Source: Tremella fuciformis
Lineage: Eukaryota; Basidiomycota; Tremellomycetes; Tremellales; Tremellaceae
Assembly (NCBI GenBank): GCA_032768795.1
Contig: CP136492.1
Coordinates: forward strand, 1,984,001-2,048,000
Reading direction: 5' to 3'
DNA length: 64,000 bases
Every line of letters starts with the position of its first letter. Position 1 is the first letter of the stretch. The notes under the pieces are model-generated. The model saw only the letters and a program-made list of their open reading frames with translations, did no database searches and had not been told where the DNA came from. Below, in pieces: positions 43,184-54,824 of this stretch. Both the position numbers and the translations under genes were made by a program.

Positions 43184-46100
43184 TCATGCTAAGAACTTCT
43201 CCAGGCTGTGTTTGGCGCCTGGATCTGCCTTGTCCCAATACGGACCGAGACCAACAGCTTGAGCTCGAGTCAAGACGTCCACCACGTAGCCGCGAAGAGG
43301 TACAGCGTAGGCCGGATCAGAATCTTCGAGCTGCATTCGGCGCTCCCCTTCAGGCGTTCCTGCAATCAGTGATGGCCAACTAGCAGAAAACATGGGGGCG
43401 CACCATCAATATCACTCCACTGGACCGAGTGCTCATCTCGCCAGGACTTGACGACCGTTCTGCATCGATCAGTCATTGGTAGATCAACAAAAACAAAGCG
43501 CACTCTTTGCCTGATCGGTCGTCCGGGTCAGCTTGCACCTCGCCTAAGACGTCCAGGAAGATGTTCACTACCGTGTAAGCGTCGAGATGATTCCAGTTCC
43601 CGAAAGCACTCACGGAATTCTCCGTCGAGCCTCTCGAGACAGTAATGGTTTCCCTCAAAGATCAGCTGTGCTGGAGGAAGTGGCGATGGAGCTGACCGTG
43701 GTTAACAACGCGCCAGCTCCCATCGCTACCGCTTTCCTCATCCGAGCCTCGCCAACATAGTCAAAATTTCTCCACAACGCGTCAAGCGCCTCCTCCAGAC
43801 TCTTTTCCTCGCTTTTGCCTGCACGTCGTGCGCTCTCGGCAATCATCTGCAGGAGAATGTTCGGGTCGTTCATGGCGATACGACTGAGAATGTCTAGATA
43901 CGATGCCAAGATGAGACCAGACGCTTTGTCGTCTTCCAGAGCTGTGAGTATGTGCTGGAAGATCCCCGAATCCAGTAGATATTGGGCGAGAGGGGGGAGA
44001 GGAGCAGTGCGGATGAGCAGAGAAAGAGTCGTCAGGATCCGGCGTATGGCGTCGGCGTTCTTGACGGACGCAGCGAGAGCTTGCATGAGCGTCGAGCAGA
44101 CAGCGCCGTCGGTGCTCTGAAAATCAGCCAAGCGGTCGCTCCCACTGCCAGTCACCGACCTGGATAATTGCGGGCGCGTCCAATAACAGGTAAGAGTCAA
44201 GAAGGGGGAGCGTTACGGACAGCAAGTCCATGTTGCGACTCAGCAAAGCAAGCAGGCCAGGGAGGAGACGGATGAGACCACAATCAGGTGTGGGCTGATA
44301 GGGTGTCGCGGCGTTGTACAGACCGGCTTGCCATAAAGCTAGTCCATCCTCCTCGAAAAAGTCCTTGGCAGGTGGCTGAAGACTCTCTTCGATGAGGGGA
44401 ATTACCAGGCCCATGAGATGCCCTGACGACTCCTTGGCCGCCTGTGTGCTCAGTGCAATAGACGCCAGAGCACGTCTTACTCACCGTAACCAGACGAGTT
44501 GTCAACACCACTAAAGAGGCTTTGAAAAGCCATTCGCCGTCCAGACCACTGGCGCTGTGCCACAGGGTAGGTATCGACTGAGCCAATGTCGGAATATAGG
44601 GAAGGATCTTAAGGCATTAGCGACCCAAGGCTCAACCCTGAATATTTATTCACGTTGTCTCCCGTGCGTTCAATGATAACTCCAATGGCATCGTTCACCA
44701 TGCGCTTGCCGTCCAGAGTAGTAGCTTCACCAATGAGATTGATGCTTCCAGTCAGCGGGATGGGCACAATATGAGGCTCGACTCACAGTGCCTCCGTCGT
44801 TTGCTTGAGGTAAGGCAAGAAATATGCAATGTCGAGGTCCCATAGCTGTGCTTTAGCGAGAGTAATTTCTTGGCATGTGGACAACTCACGTCTACACACT
44901 CTTTGATTGCCGTGGCTGTGGAGAGGTGCACCGCCATATCCGTTGTGTCGGAGCGTTCGGTCAACAGGTGCAACAACACCTGCCAAACGATTGGCAGCCG
45001 AGCTGAATCTTCGTCCGCGCTGACCCATTCACCTATCAACCAAGCCAAACGGCGTTTCAGGATGCGATGTCTGTTAGTCAGTCATCAAGCGGCGAATCAC
45101 GAATGTCGACGAGCTGACAAGGGCACATGCTGCGGCAGCCAGATGACACAACGTTGCAGAAACTGCTCGAAGTTGACACCGCCATGCACGTGCATGGCCC
45201 TGCTCAAGCGGCCCAGAGCGCAATAGACCGCTTCGCGACGGAGGATCGAGACCAGGTCATCAGGTGCAACTGATTCCGCTTCGGTGAATATCTTCAGCAT
45301 CTCGGCCTCCAATACACGTTCTTCGGGGGGAAGATTGCGACAGGCATTGTTCAAGGCTATCAGAACTCGCTCGGCACAGGGCTGGACGTCAGCAATGCTC
45401 TCGGCTGGCGGATGATCTTTTTCTCACTCGGAACTCATATGACCAAGCCTCAGAGTCGTTGCTCTCTCCAATTAACCATTCTTCTGGCTCATCTTCCAGG
45501 CCCTCAAGATCCGTTGATGTGAGAGGAAGAAGCTTGTCGAGGAGAAGATGGAATGCGTTGAGGATGAACTGCTGATTGAAGACTGAACGATCAGCGGCTT
45601 CTCATACGACACATTGTAAGGCGGACCGTCTTTGTGATCGTGCGCGAGTATAGGCAGAATGTCCTTGAACAACAACAAGCCGAGCAGGATGAACCTTTTC
45701 GGATAGGGAACGTCGTCTGAATCTGCAACACTAAGCCTGGCTGACAGACTTGGCCGGACATACCGTCATTGGCAACCGTACCCTCAGCTCCTGCGGCGAC
45801 ACCGCTTGACGCATTCCACCACCATGCCACCCCTTGTATGACATGAGGTACATGGGAGAACCCTTTAGGGTCGACTGCCAGCATGGCTCGCCACCATTTG
45901 CCCACCGCGCGAACATATTTGATTTGAGTCTTCAATTGCTTGTTTCTCTCGGGGCTCGGTGGCCCCGTGATCAAACGCAATCGGTGCTCCTGAACGATGG
46001 GTGCGTGGTGCACCGAATGTGCTACTAGCGTAGCGACCTGCGTGCTCAGTATTGGAAGGTAAAGCGGGAGCTCGGTCTCACGTTGTGCAGCGCGACTTCA

Positions 46101-47012
46101 GTTTGCAAGCTTTTGGCTTTGCTCCAGTGCCACGCGCAGAACCGCGCAAGAATCCTGAATGGTCAGTATGTGTGGTGGTCACAGTATGAGTCCGTACTTG
46201 AAGGCATAACGCCCGGCCTCTGAAAGTACAGGATCTGCGCCCTTATCCCTCTCCATTTCGGACCAAATGTCCATGACTCGACGGACGGGGTCGGAGAAGA
46301 CCTCCTCCAAGCTCTTCATGACTTCTTGACCGGCAGTCAGCTTGACTGTTCGCCATTCTTTGACCAAGGCGTTGATCGTCCAAAGCGTATTGAGGAGGAC
46401 TATTCCTGTTGTTGACGAAGATTGTGACGGACCTGCTGATGCAGAAATATGACTGAGGCAGGTGAGAAGTGGATTGAGGAGGAGCTGGGGGAGATTTGGG
46501 AAATGTCGAGGGAGCTCAATGCGGCCAATCGCTGCGAGAAGACCCAGCTGGGGACGAGCAATCTTTCGATCAGCACGGGCATAGACCGAAACAACCTACG
46601 CTAGAGTCGGGCTCCTCGAGGAAGGTGAATAAGCGTTGCCTGATCTCCGGCTTCCTGGTCTCGGGTACTAGACTGATCGGTCAGTCTGACCTCCACGAGA
46701 GATTAACAGACTTGACTGACAGCTTGCTTCGCCATTTGGTCTTGAGCTCGCGGCCAGTAATGACCGATGCGAGCAAGCGTTGAGCCTGTGGGAGGGAATG
46801 GTCCGCAGCTAGCTCCTGCAGAGCGATGAAGAAGCCTTGGCGTCAGCTGACAGGTCCTGCCCCTGATCCAGTGATATTATCACCCGTGATAGCTCACCTG
46901 GTTCTTTGAAGAGGTCGGTCAGAAGCTGCTGATCGCGAACATACTCTTCGTTCGAATGGGGGTTGACAAGCGCGGCCACTAAGCTGCGAATGTCTGCTGG
47001 GGACCCCGTCAT
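43184..47012 (-). CDS. KAP120: Importin-beta family karyopherin, importin-11/KAP120 type
   Basis: This is a large HEAT-repeat nuclear transport receptor spread over more than ten exons. The N-terminus MTGSPADIRSLVAALVNPHS precedes the importin-N region. Later pieces match importin-11: IARPQLGLLAAIGRIELPRHF, AVGKWWRAMLAVDP, then the diagnostic LKRRLAWLIGEWV. Next come WQVLLHLLTERSDTTDMAVHLS and ATAIKECVD. The C-terminal repeats end in LEKFLA at 43184. Yeast Kap120 imports Rpf1 and other 60S assembly factors; vertebrate importin-11 imports UBE2E enzymes. Exon borders are not all certain. The start at 47012 is head-to-head with TRM61, 224 bp between ATGs, with GTCACGTG at 47143-47150. Confidence 0.8.
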
Positions 47013-47236
47013 GATCAATACGGCCGTGCTCCTGGACCGGAACGAGCTCTGTTTTTCAGGTGTAGCCGAAGTTGACAAGAGAAACGAAGCACAGTCTACT
47101 TTTTGGGAGAACCATGGGATGATGGTCGCACGACTGGTCGGAGTCACGTGGTCTCGAAGCTGGGTTGGGCAAAAAGTCGGCAATCTGCCGTGTCGGATGT
47201 CTTCTTTGTTCCGTTGTTGTAGTCTTGCTGCCCAAC

Positions 47237-48849
47237 ATGCTGCACTCCCGGGTTCACATCGAGGTGGGGGACCTCGTTATCGTATATATGGTGAGCACTG
47301 CGGGATGGCGGAAGCCGGTCTGACATCGGCAGACAAGAGACAACCTTGCCGCCATCACGATCACTCCTGGTGAAGCGTTTCACAACAAGTATGGGCGGTA
47401 CTCCCACGACGACATGATCGGTATCAAATTCGGCTCAAAAGTCTGCTTTCTGACTGATATGCTACTAATGCTGACTCGAAGCTGCACGCGCCTCCCCCAC
47501 ACCATGGGTACATTCACCTACTTCGTCCCACACCAGAACTCTGGACGCTCTCTTTGCCGCATCGGACGCAGATACTTTACATGCCAGACATCGCTTTCAT
47601 CACCATGAAGCTCGGTGTAAGGGTCGGAGGAAAGGTACTGGAAGCCGGGACGGGAAGTGGGAGCATGACTCACTCGCTGTCTCGAGCGGTCGGACCGAGA
47701 GGTCGAGTGCTCAGCTACGAGTACCACGAGACTCGATATAAGGCGGCCAACGCAGAATTCGAGGAGCATGGGTTGAGCAATGTCGAGCTCTCCCATCGAA
47801 ATGTTTGCAAAGATGGCTTTGGTGATCAGCACGACGTGGAAGCAGGTCAATGACCTTTTTGAGACCGGCCGATATGAGATTGATCCAACAGTGTTCCTCG
47901 ACTTGCCAGCGCCCTGGGATGCGATACCACACGCCATGAAAGTGCTCAGGGTGAGCCAAGGTTGTACGATCCGTTGTTGAGCTCATCAAAGCCCGACATG
48001 ACGACCAAGATCTGTTGCTTCTCACCCTGCCTGGAACAGGTGTTAAAAACAGCAGCGACGCTACGAGCCGAAGGGTTCTCCGACATTTCGACACAGGAGG
48101 TCTTGGTCCGATCGCACGAGCTTGTACAGGTACATCCCGGATCCTCGCATCTGACACGCATATCGAGCGTGGTGGACCGACTGAAAGCTCACGAGAAACG
48201 GAAGGAGGCGAGGAGAATCGTCCAAATGCGAACCGCGAGGGAGAAAGCGAGGAAGGCCAAGGAAGCAGCTCAGCTCAGTGCCGAGAATGAAACAACCGTT
48301 TCTGCTGAGTCTCCAGCATTGCTCGATGTTCCGGAAAAGAAGCATGCTCGAGCAGAATCCACGGACGAGGCACCAGTAGCGAAACGACCACGAAATTCCC
48401 CAGCCATTGGGGTCGAAGAACACATCGTTAGAGCATCAGCCGAGGCATCTGCAAATGGAGAGGGAACACTCGAAGAAACAGAGGCCGATATAGAACCTGA
48501 CCATTCCCATTTGAGCGCCATCGACCCGCCCGAGACCCCTTCGACGTGGACCGAACCAGACGTCACCTTTTCTGCCGTCCTGACGAAACCTTCTGCAGAG
48601 ATGCGAGGCCACACATCGTACCTCACCTTTGCTTCTTTTCATCCTGCAGCAGTACGACTGGCTGTGCAGGGTCAGAACGGGGTCTCGAGAGAAGAGACGC
48701 CAAAAGTAGCGACGCGTGTGAAGGAGCTTCTGGGCGAGACACAAAGGGCAGGCAGCCAAGATACCGAGTATGGGGATGATAGCGTCGACGAGGCGTTGGG
48801 CACGATGACAGAGGAAGAGATGATTGCCATCACAGTGCCAGTTAGTTGA
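47237..48849 (+). CDS. TRM61: tRNA (adenine-58-N1)-methyltransferase catalytic subunit
   Basis: Trm61 with Trm6 methylates A58 in the T-loop of tRNAs, needed for initiator tRNA stability. Exon 1 encodes MLHSRVHIEVGDLVIVYM; later exons give GEAFHNKYGRYSHDDMIG. The SAM-binding motif I is VLEAGTGSGSMTHSLSRAVGP, then LSYEYHETRYKAANAEF and DPTVFLDLPAPWDA (the catalytic Asp-Leu-Pro). The C-terminus is extended by about 150 residues of Ala/Glu/Lys-rich sequence before the family end MRGHTSYLTFASF. About four or five introns are needed between 47290 and 48000. A Helitron begins 113 bp after the stop. Confidence 0.92.
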
Positions 48850-48962
48850 CATGCAAGTTGCATGACTATTGTACACATGAGGTGTGGTACGCGGAGAACG
48901 GGATGGGCCCGGTGCCTCTCAGTACGCCGCGGCTATCTCAAAAGGCAGCCAGCCCAGCTTGA

Positions 48963-49645
48963 TCAGCGTAGCTCTTACGGGGCGAATTTCTGCGGGTGTC
49001 CCTGGAACGAAAACGGTAAATGGGGGAATTAAATAAGAAAATTCCGGCCATTCTGATTTCATCAGCACAATCCTAATATGCATTGTGTCCTTGCCAAATT
49101 GCCTTTCATCAGAGAATAAAGATCTATGCATGAGGCTGATGCATGGAATGATCTCTGTAGCAGAACCAATCGCCTACATAGCTACTGCCATACCCTGCCC
49201 TATCATTGCACCAAAATGGTTACAATAGCGCAAGTCTGACAAGACTGCAATAGGCTTGCCAGGTGGCAGCTGTGACATAGCCCCTGTGACCAGCTTGGCA
49301 TGCCTATGATCATCTGATCAGCCTAGCATGCCCAACAAGCACTTGCGCATCTCTTGATGAAGTGCTTTAGCTTGCAACTAATCAATGTTCTACAGTACAT
49401 CCGGCTTTGCCGGATGCTTGACCCGTAAGGGCTGCGATGGCTGCGCCGCTAGGCGCAAGGGGGGGTCTTGGGGGGGTGTCCCACCCCCCCATGTCTAACG
49501 GAACCAAAGAACAAGGAATTGCATTAGGTTTTCCAAATTGCCTGAGAACCAATAACTTGAATACCTGATTAGAAATTCAGAGCTAAAAAAGAATTGAAAT
49601 AACGAGCTACGCCCTATCGCGCACTTTCCTGCACGATCTACCTAG
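48963..49645 (+). mobile_element. Non-autonomous Helitron, copy 3 (683 bp)
   Basis: It starts TC after host A (48962) and ends CTAG before host T (49646), with the same 3' hairpin as the other copies (49615-49637). Length equals copies 1 and 2, and no base difference was seen by eye. It fills most of the space between the TRM61 stop (48849) and the kinase ATG (49815), so it now provides sequence 169 bp upstream of the kinase. Confidence 0.93.
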
Positions 49646-49814
49646 TTTGCATCCATTGTCTCTAGACAACTCCTCTGTGCTATCCAACGCGTGACCAGGC
49701 TCATCAGCCAACGGAAGCTCTCGACAAAGTCACCTCTGACCGGCCAATAGTCCATCTGGACATCGGGACGTTTGACAGATAAGACCCTCGACCCAACCCC
49801 TTCTCGCCGACACC

Positions 49815-52138
49815 ATGTCCGCGTCGTCTTCAGGCGATTCCAGCAAGACGACGCGTCCTCAGCCCAGCCTGCTCAAGCCTCCGGCTACCATCATCTCACC
49901 GCCCTCTCCTACAGACCTCAAGACCGACCATCCGCCCGTGTTTGCCTCTCCGCCGGTGTCCCCCTCGTCCTCACCTCCCCGCACGGCGTCGCCGGAAATA
50001 ACTACATCATCGCCGACCTCTACCTCGCATGCGCATGCGGACTCGACGCCCCGTCCTCCGCCCCCGCGTCAGGCCAGCCTTGATTGGCTTCGCTCGCCAT
50101 CACCCGGCTCGCCCTATGCGGCTGACCTGCTGTCCACTTCGCCCAAATTCGATGGGTCGCTCGACTTACTGAGACCAGACAGTCCTGGCGGGCCCTCGTC
50201 GTCGGGCGGGCCAACGCCCGGAAGTCCACGGAGTCCGTCACCAAGCTCTCCGCACTACCGGCCGAAGAACCTGCACCACCGCCGTACGAGCTCGACGCAT
50301 CGAGTGCGCGAGACCATGGACGGCCATCAGCGCAGCACCGAGGATGGCCAGAGGATGGTCAACCAATATAGGATAGGCGAGTCTATCGGACGAGGTGCTT
50401 ATGCGAAAGTAGAGAAGGGCGTAGATGTTGGTACGGGGCAGGAATACGTGCGTGACTCCCCTCTATCGCCCAGACTGGTTCTGAGCGGCAGGCCGTCAAG
50501 GAGTTCTCCAAATCCCGCATGCACTTTCAAGCGCTGCAGGAGAAGCACAGGCAGAACTCGAGGTCTCGTCGTCGGCCGCGAGGCTCTCCGTCTGCAGACG
50601 ATGAGGAGGGCAAACGGAAAGCGGAAGCAGTCGGTGCAGACGAAGGCGGTAGGAACGGGCCATGGGGAGGGACAAGGACGGTAGAAGACGACCCGCTTGG
50701 TCTCATCAGGCGAGAGATCGCTATCATGAAGAAGCTAGAGTAGGTCTTCTTTGTGTGTTCCTGCAGCAGCATCAAAGCTAACCCGAAGTCATCCCCATGT
50801 CAGTCCGGCGCGTCTGGGGTGCTAACGAGTCATTGCTGAAAGCAGATTGTCCACCTGTACGAGGCCATCTCTGTCCCGAATGCCGATGCGCTCTTTCTTG
50901 TTCTCGAATACCTGCCTGGCGGCGTACTGATGGACGTACATCCAGGCGTCCCGGATCATGACGCCAAACCCCCCTTCCCTCTACCTCAAGCACGGGAGTA
51001 CTTCCGACAACTCTGCTTGGGTCTAGAATATTTGCACCATAACGGTGTCGTTCATCGCGACGTGAGTTCACTGTCTCACTAAAGGCGGCGCTGACTAGCA
51101 GGTCAAGCCGGACAACATCCTCCTAACAGCCGACAGGGAGTCTGTCAAGCTCTGCGATTTTGGCGTATCGGAGATGTTCATGGCAGAGGGCGACGATAGG
51201 ATCAAGAAGTCTGGGGGAAGTCCAGCCTTCCTCAGTCCTGAGAGCTTTAGCGGTCAGGGCTTTCAGCTGAATGACGACAAAAAGGTGTTCTGATCTGCAG
51301 CGTCTATCACCGAGCTCCACGGCAAGGCCGTCGACATTTGGGCCCTCGGCGTTGTTTTGTACTGCATGGTCACCGGCAAACTGCCCTGGAACGTGACAAA
51401 TCCCATTGAGTTGTTCGATGTCGTCCGCACGCAACAACCCCCCATACCTGATGACTGGGACGAAAAGCTGAAAGAGCTTGTGAATGGGATGTTGGAGAAG
51501 GATCCGCAAACAAGAACAACCATGGATATCATCAGGGTCAGCTAGTCTTCCACGACTCTCGAGGTGTCACTGATCATGTAGGAACACGATTGGGTGACGT
51601 CCAGCGGTGATGACCCCATGATACCGACAGAGGAGAATCTGTACGACATCGGCAAACACGTGGAAGAACCGACGCAAGAAGAGCTGGGCAATGCCATCGG
51701 GACTCTCCGTTCAGTATTGTAAGCTGGATAAACAAGTCAAAAGGATCCGCTGATCCCTGCAGTACGGTCATTCGTGCAGCGCAGAAACTCCGCCGACTGC
51801 AGTTGAATCGACGCTCAATCTCTCAGCAGGGCCAGGGCCCGAACACGGCCTCGACTGGCCCTTCGTATGCCTCGGGCTCGATGGATTCGTATGCGACACA
51901 GAGCACGGAGACTGCAGACACGTCGGTCGAAGATGATCAACGGGAGCTCGTCACAAGTCCAGAGTCCACCACCGATGACGTTCGCAACCCCATGGAGGGT
52001 CTGAAGATCGACACCGGTGTGGACGACACCCCTAAAGCGGGCGATGGAAAAATTGGCCAGACCGAGGTGGCAATGGTAGAATCACCCGTGTCGGAAACAG
52101 AGGAGCAAGGGACGCCGGTCAGCGGGGATCGACCCTAA
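49815..52138 (+). CDS. CaMKK-like Ser/Thr kinase (Ssp1/Sak1/Elm1 group)
   Basis: A disordered Ser/Pro-rich N-terminus of about 170 residues precedes the kinase domain. The glycine loop is IGESIGRGAYAKVEKG. The VAIK strand AVKEFSKSRM is followed by a basic Arg/Pro insert (RSRRRPRGS) before the C-helix, as in vertebrate CaMKK. Then come LVLEYLPGGVLM, the catalytic VHRDVKPDNILL, DFG in LCDFGVSEMF, the activation segment SGGSPAFLSPES and DIWALGVVLYCMVTGKLPW. The C-terminal tail is acidic. Upstream kinases of this group phosphorylate the activation loop of Snf1/AMPK. About six introns are used, and Helitron copy 3 lies directly upstream. Confidence 0.85.
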
Positions 52139-52304
52139 GGCCAGTTTACGAGTAGAGCTTGGGCGCTGTGATTTAGGTGTTTAGAGCGATATAATTCGGA
52201 TGCCCTGGTCGTGTCTAGGCCTATGCACGTGTCGGTGCATCATGCTGCTACGGCTTGTCCTGCTGATGGCCCTTGCAACGCCTGGAATTGTTGCTGGAGA
52301 CCCA

Positions 52305-52816
52305 TTACCTGTCCGTTAGCTGCGGCAATTGTAGGGTGACTCTGCTCGCCTCGTTGCGCTTCTTCGCTACCTTCTCCTGACTTTCCTTCAACTGCACCTC
52401 GACTCGTTTTCTGGCATCAGATTTGCTGCGACCAGTTACAAGATCTCACATCTCATTCTTGATGAACTCCAGGCGTTTCTCCACGTTGCCCTTGGCCTCG
52501 GCCTGCTCCTGCGGTACAAGACTAGGTCCGACAAGCTTGTACACCGTGTTGTGGGATTTGAGAAGGGCAAACTCCTGCAAGTGTCAGCCACAGCCACTCC
52601 ACCACTCTTTTCGAGATATGCATACCTTGAGGACGAGCTCGTTCTCCGACTGCTGCGAGTCCAGCCTTTGACGGGCCTCGATGATCCCTGTCAACTCTGG
52701 GCGGTGAGCTTGGCCACGAGCTGTTGACAACGCGACTGACCCGCTTCGAGCTTTTGGAAGGCCAGGGAGGATGATTGTAGCTGCGCTTGCAGTGCTCCGG
52801 CCTTTGCATCTGCCAT
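52305..52816 (-). CDS. YKE2: Prefoldin subunit 6
   Basis: Beta-type prefoldin subunit of the hexameric cochaperone that hands actin and tubulin to CCT. The N-terminal coiled coil begins MADAKAGALQAQLQSSSLAFQ, the central beta hairpin reads TVYKLVGPSLVPQE, then EAKGNVEKRLEFIKNEI. The C-terminal coil is KRVEVQLKESQEKVAKKRNE and ends LPQLTDR. Splicing of four exons is required: one break lies after CQQLVAKL, one after NELVLKE and one inside the NEI codon. The predicted length of about 125 aa is normal for the family. It is divergent from the gene at 53014, 197 bp between ATGs. Confidence 0.85.
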
Positions 52817-53013
52817 GTTGGCTGCTAACGCGATCAAAGCAACAGTTGCGCTTTCTTTGTAGCAGTTCGGTGCACCAAAGTTCGGATCCGAAGTGAAATG
52901 TGGTTCGCCCTTTAAGTATCGTGCTTGCACCGTCATCTTGCCACCTCATCCCAACCTGAACACGCAACATGCTGCGGTGACCCTTCACACCGGTGCCAGA
53001 GGTGGGACCCGCG

Positions 53014-54320
53014 ATGCCGCCTCCGTGGACTGATGCGCGACCGCAGCTCAAACCCATCTCGGCCTTCTCCTTCTCGCTCGCGACCCATTCGCCTCGCCGC
53101 ACTCCCGACCGGACCACACCGGCAGATGTAAAGCCCAAGCGAGAACCGTCAGCCACGCCCCTGCGGCTTCTCCATGATGCTCGCCCCTCCCACACCCCAT
53201 CGGACGCGGACAACGCGGACGGCTCCTCAAGCGTGATGGCCCTCTCCGTAGCTCCCGTCTATCCGTCGCCTGGTCCGCTGCCCGGAGTGGACTACGAGGG
53301 GATCGTGACACCCTCGCGCCGGACGGTATTCAAGCGGCTCGAGACGGTCCCGGTCAGCCCATTCTTCATCCAGCCGCGGACACCTATCGCCCCCGCTGAG
53401 CGAGATGTCACTCCAGGAAGACCGACCCAGCTAAAGAGTTTACTTGACCTCACTCCGATCAAACAGACCGACAAATCTGCCAGACACGATCCCGACCCGA
53501 CCCATCGAGCGTTGGGGGAGCTGCCCGCTCATAATGTCGCGGAGATGCTGTCCAAAGTCCCGTCGAAGCGCAGGTTGGACGAAGACGAGATCGGCGTGTC
53601 CCCGCGCGGCAAGCGGATCATCCGGTGGTCAGGAGCAGGGTGAGTCTTGCGCCTCGACTCTTGGGTGTCGGTACCAAGGATGACCTCAGGCCTCCGCCTG
53701 TCTCCGTGCAGCTGTCTCAGATACTCGCGTCGGCCTGCTCCTCGCTGCAACTCTTCTACACGTCATACAGTTCCAAACTGCACCCGACACCCGCGCGTCA
53801 AATCGCCAAGACCTCATTCAGCTCCGAGGGAGCCGCGCCCATGGACCTGCTCCGGACGGCCCCGCTGCAGCTCCGCCTGACGGAGGCTGTCAAGGGTCCG
53901 ACGCACCATGCCACACTCGTATGGGCAGACGTGGTCTCGTCGAACGGTCGGCATCGGCTTGGACGCCCTCCTCCCATGCTAGGCGTGAAGCCCGATCCCG
54001 ATGCACCCATGGTCGACCACTCGGCAGGAAGTAGGGCAAGGGTCATGATCATGTTCCAGTGCCCGCCTGCGGAGTGTCCGCGTCTGGGGCACGATCCCAG
54101 GGTGGCGCAGCAGCGGATGGACGACCCTCAGAATCGGTGCGGGTGGGAAGTGGGGATATGGGCGCCATGGAGCGAGATCGAGCTGGCCTTGCCTCCTACT
54201 AAGCGGGAACCACAAGATCTGACTGCGAGGGAAGACATCAGTCTGCAAGGGGTGGGTAAGTTGGGTCAACACAAAGTCATCGTGGCTTCGAGGTATATCG
54301 TCGTGGAGAAAAGGTTGTAG
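53014..54320 (+). CDS. Hypothetical protein, 418 aa
   Basis: I do not recognise this protein. Two exons, 53014-53639 and 53690-54320, join in frame through the acceptor TGACCTCAG; the more obvious GTGCAG acceptor would break the frame. The first half is disordered, with repeated TP sites (IVTPSRRTVFKRLE, RDVTPGRPTQ, LDLTPIKQ) and basic patches (SKRRLDEDE, RGKRIIRW), which suggests a nuclear, CDK-regulated protein. The second half may fold: ILASACSSLQLFYTSYSS, LQLRLTEAVKGPTHHATLVW and GWEVGIWAPWSEIELALP, ending in VIVASRYIVVEKRL. Confidence 0.6.
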
Positions 54321-54471
54321 CACGGTACTCGTGTATCGGCTTGACAGGTTGTAAAGGGCAACAATACATGCATGTAGCAAAGCAAATTACCATGTTGATA
54401 TATACAACGCGAGCGATGGAGGTCCTATACAAGGGTTGTAGATGCGCTTGGAATGATTCGGTCGTCATCCG

Positions 54472-54824
54472 CTAGTACCCCAGGCCATACTGCCCGTCAG
54501 CCTCACACCGCTGCCACAGGGCAAGAGAAACTCACCATGCCCGAGTACATGTACGGATTGCCCATCATCATGCCGTACGGATACCCCATGCCCATGCCCA
54601 TCCCGTACATGGGCATGCCGAGGCCGTATCCTGCTTTCAGCGACACCGCCTCTACCATGGGGGACGTACCGTATCCTCCCATGCCCATCATATAGGGGAT
54701 ACCGAGCCCTCCGGCGTAGTACGAATACGGGTTCATCTACCTCCCGTCAGCCCAGTACAAAGGCCGAACGATGAATACCCACGCCGTAGCCGTACATCCC
54801 CGGACTCCAATATCCGCCATACAT
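54472..54824 (-). CDS. Small Met/Gly/Tyr-rich protein, 86 aa
   Basis: Three phase-0 exons, 54824-54783, 54736-54536 and 54489-54472, are joined by two 46-nt GT-AG introns. The product starts MYGGYWSPGMYGYG and ends YGLGY. Its core is almost pure Met, Gly, Tyr and Pro (GMPMYGMGMGMGYPYGMMMG). Residue composition stays consistent across both splice junctions, which supports the model. No family is recognised. It may also be the 3' part of a longer gene reaching into the His/Gln/Asn-rich sequence upstream. Confidence 0.5.
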
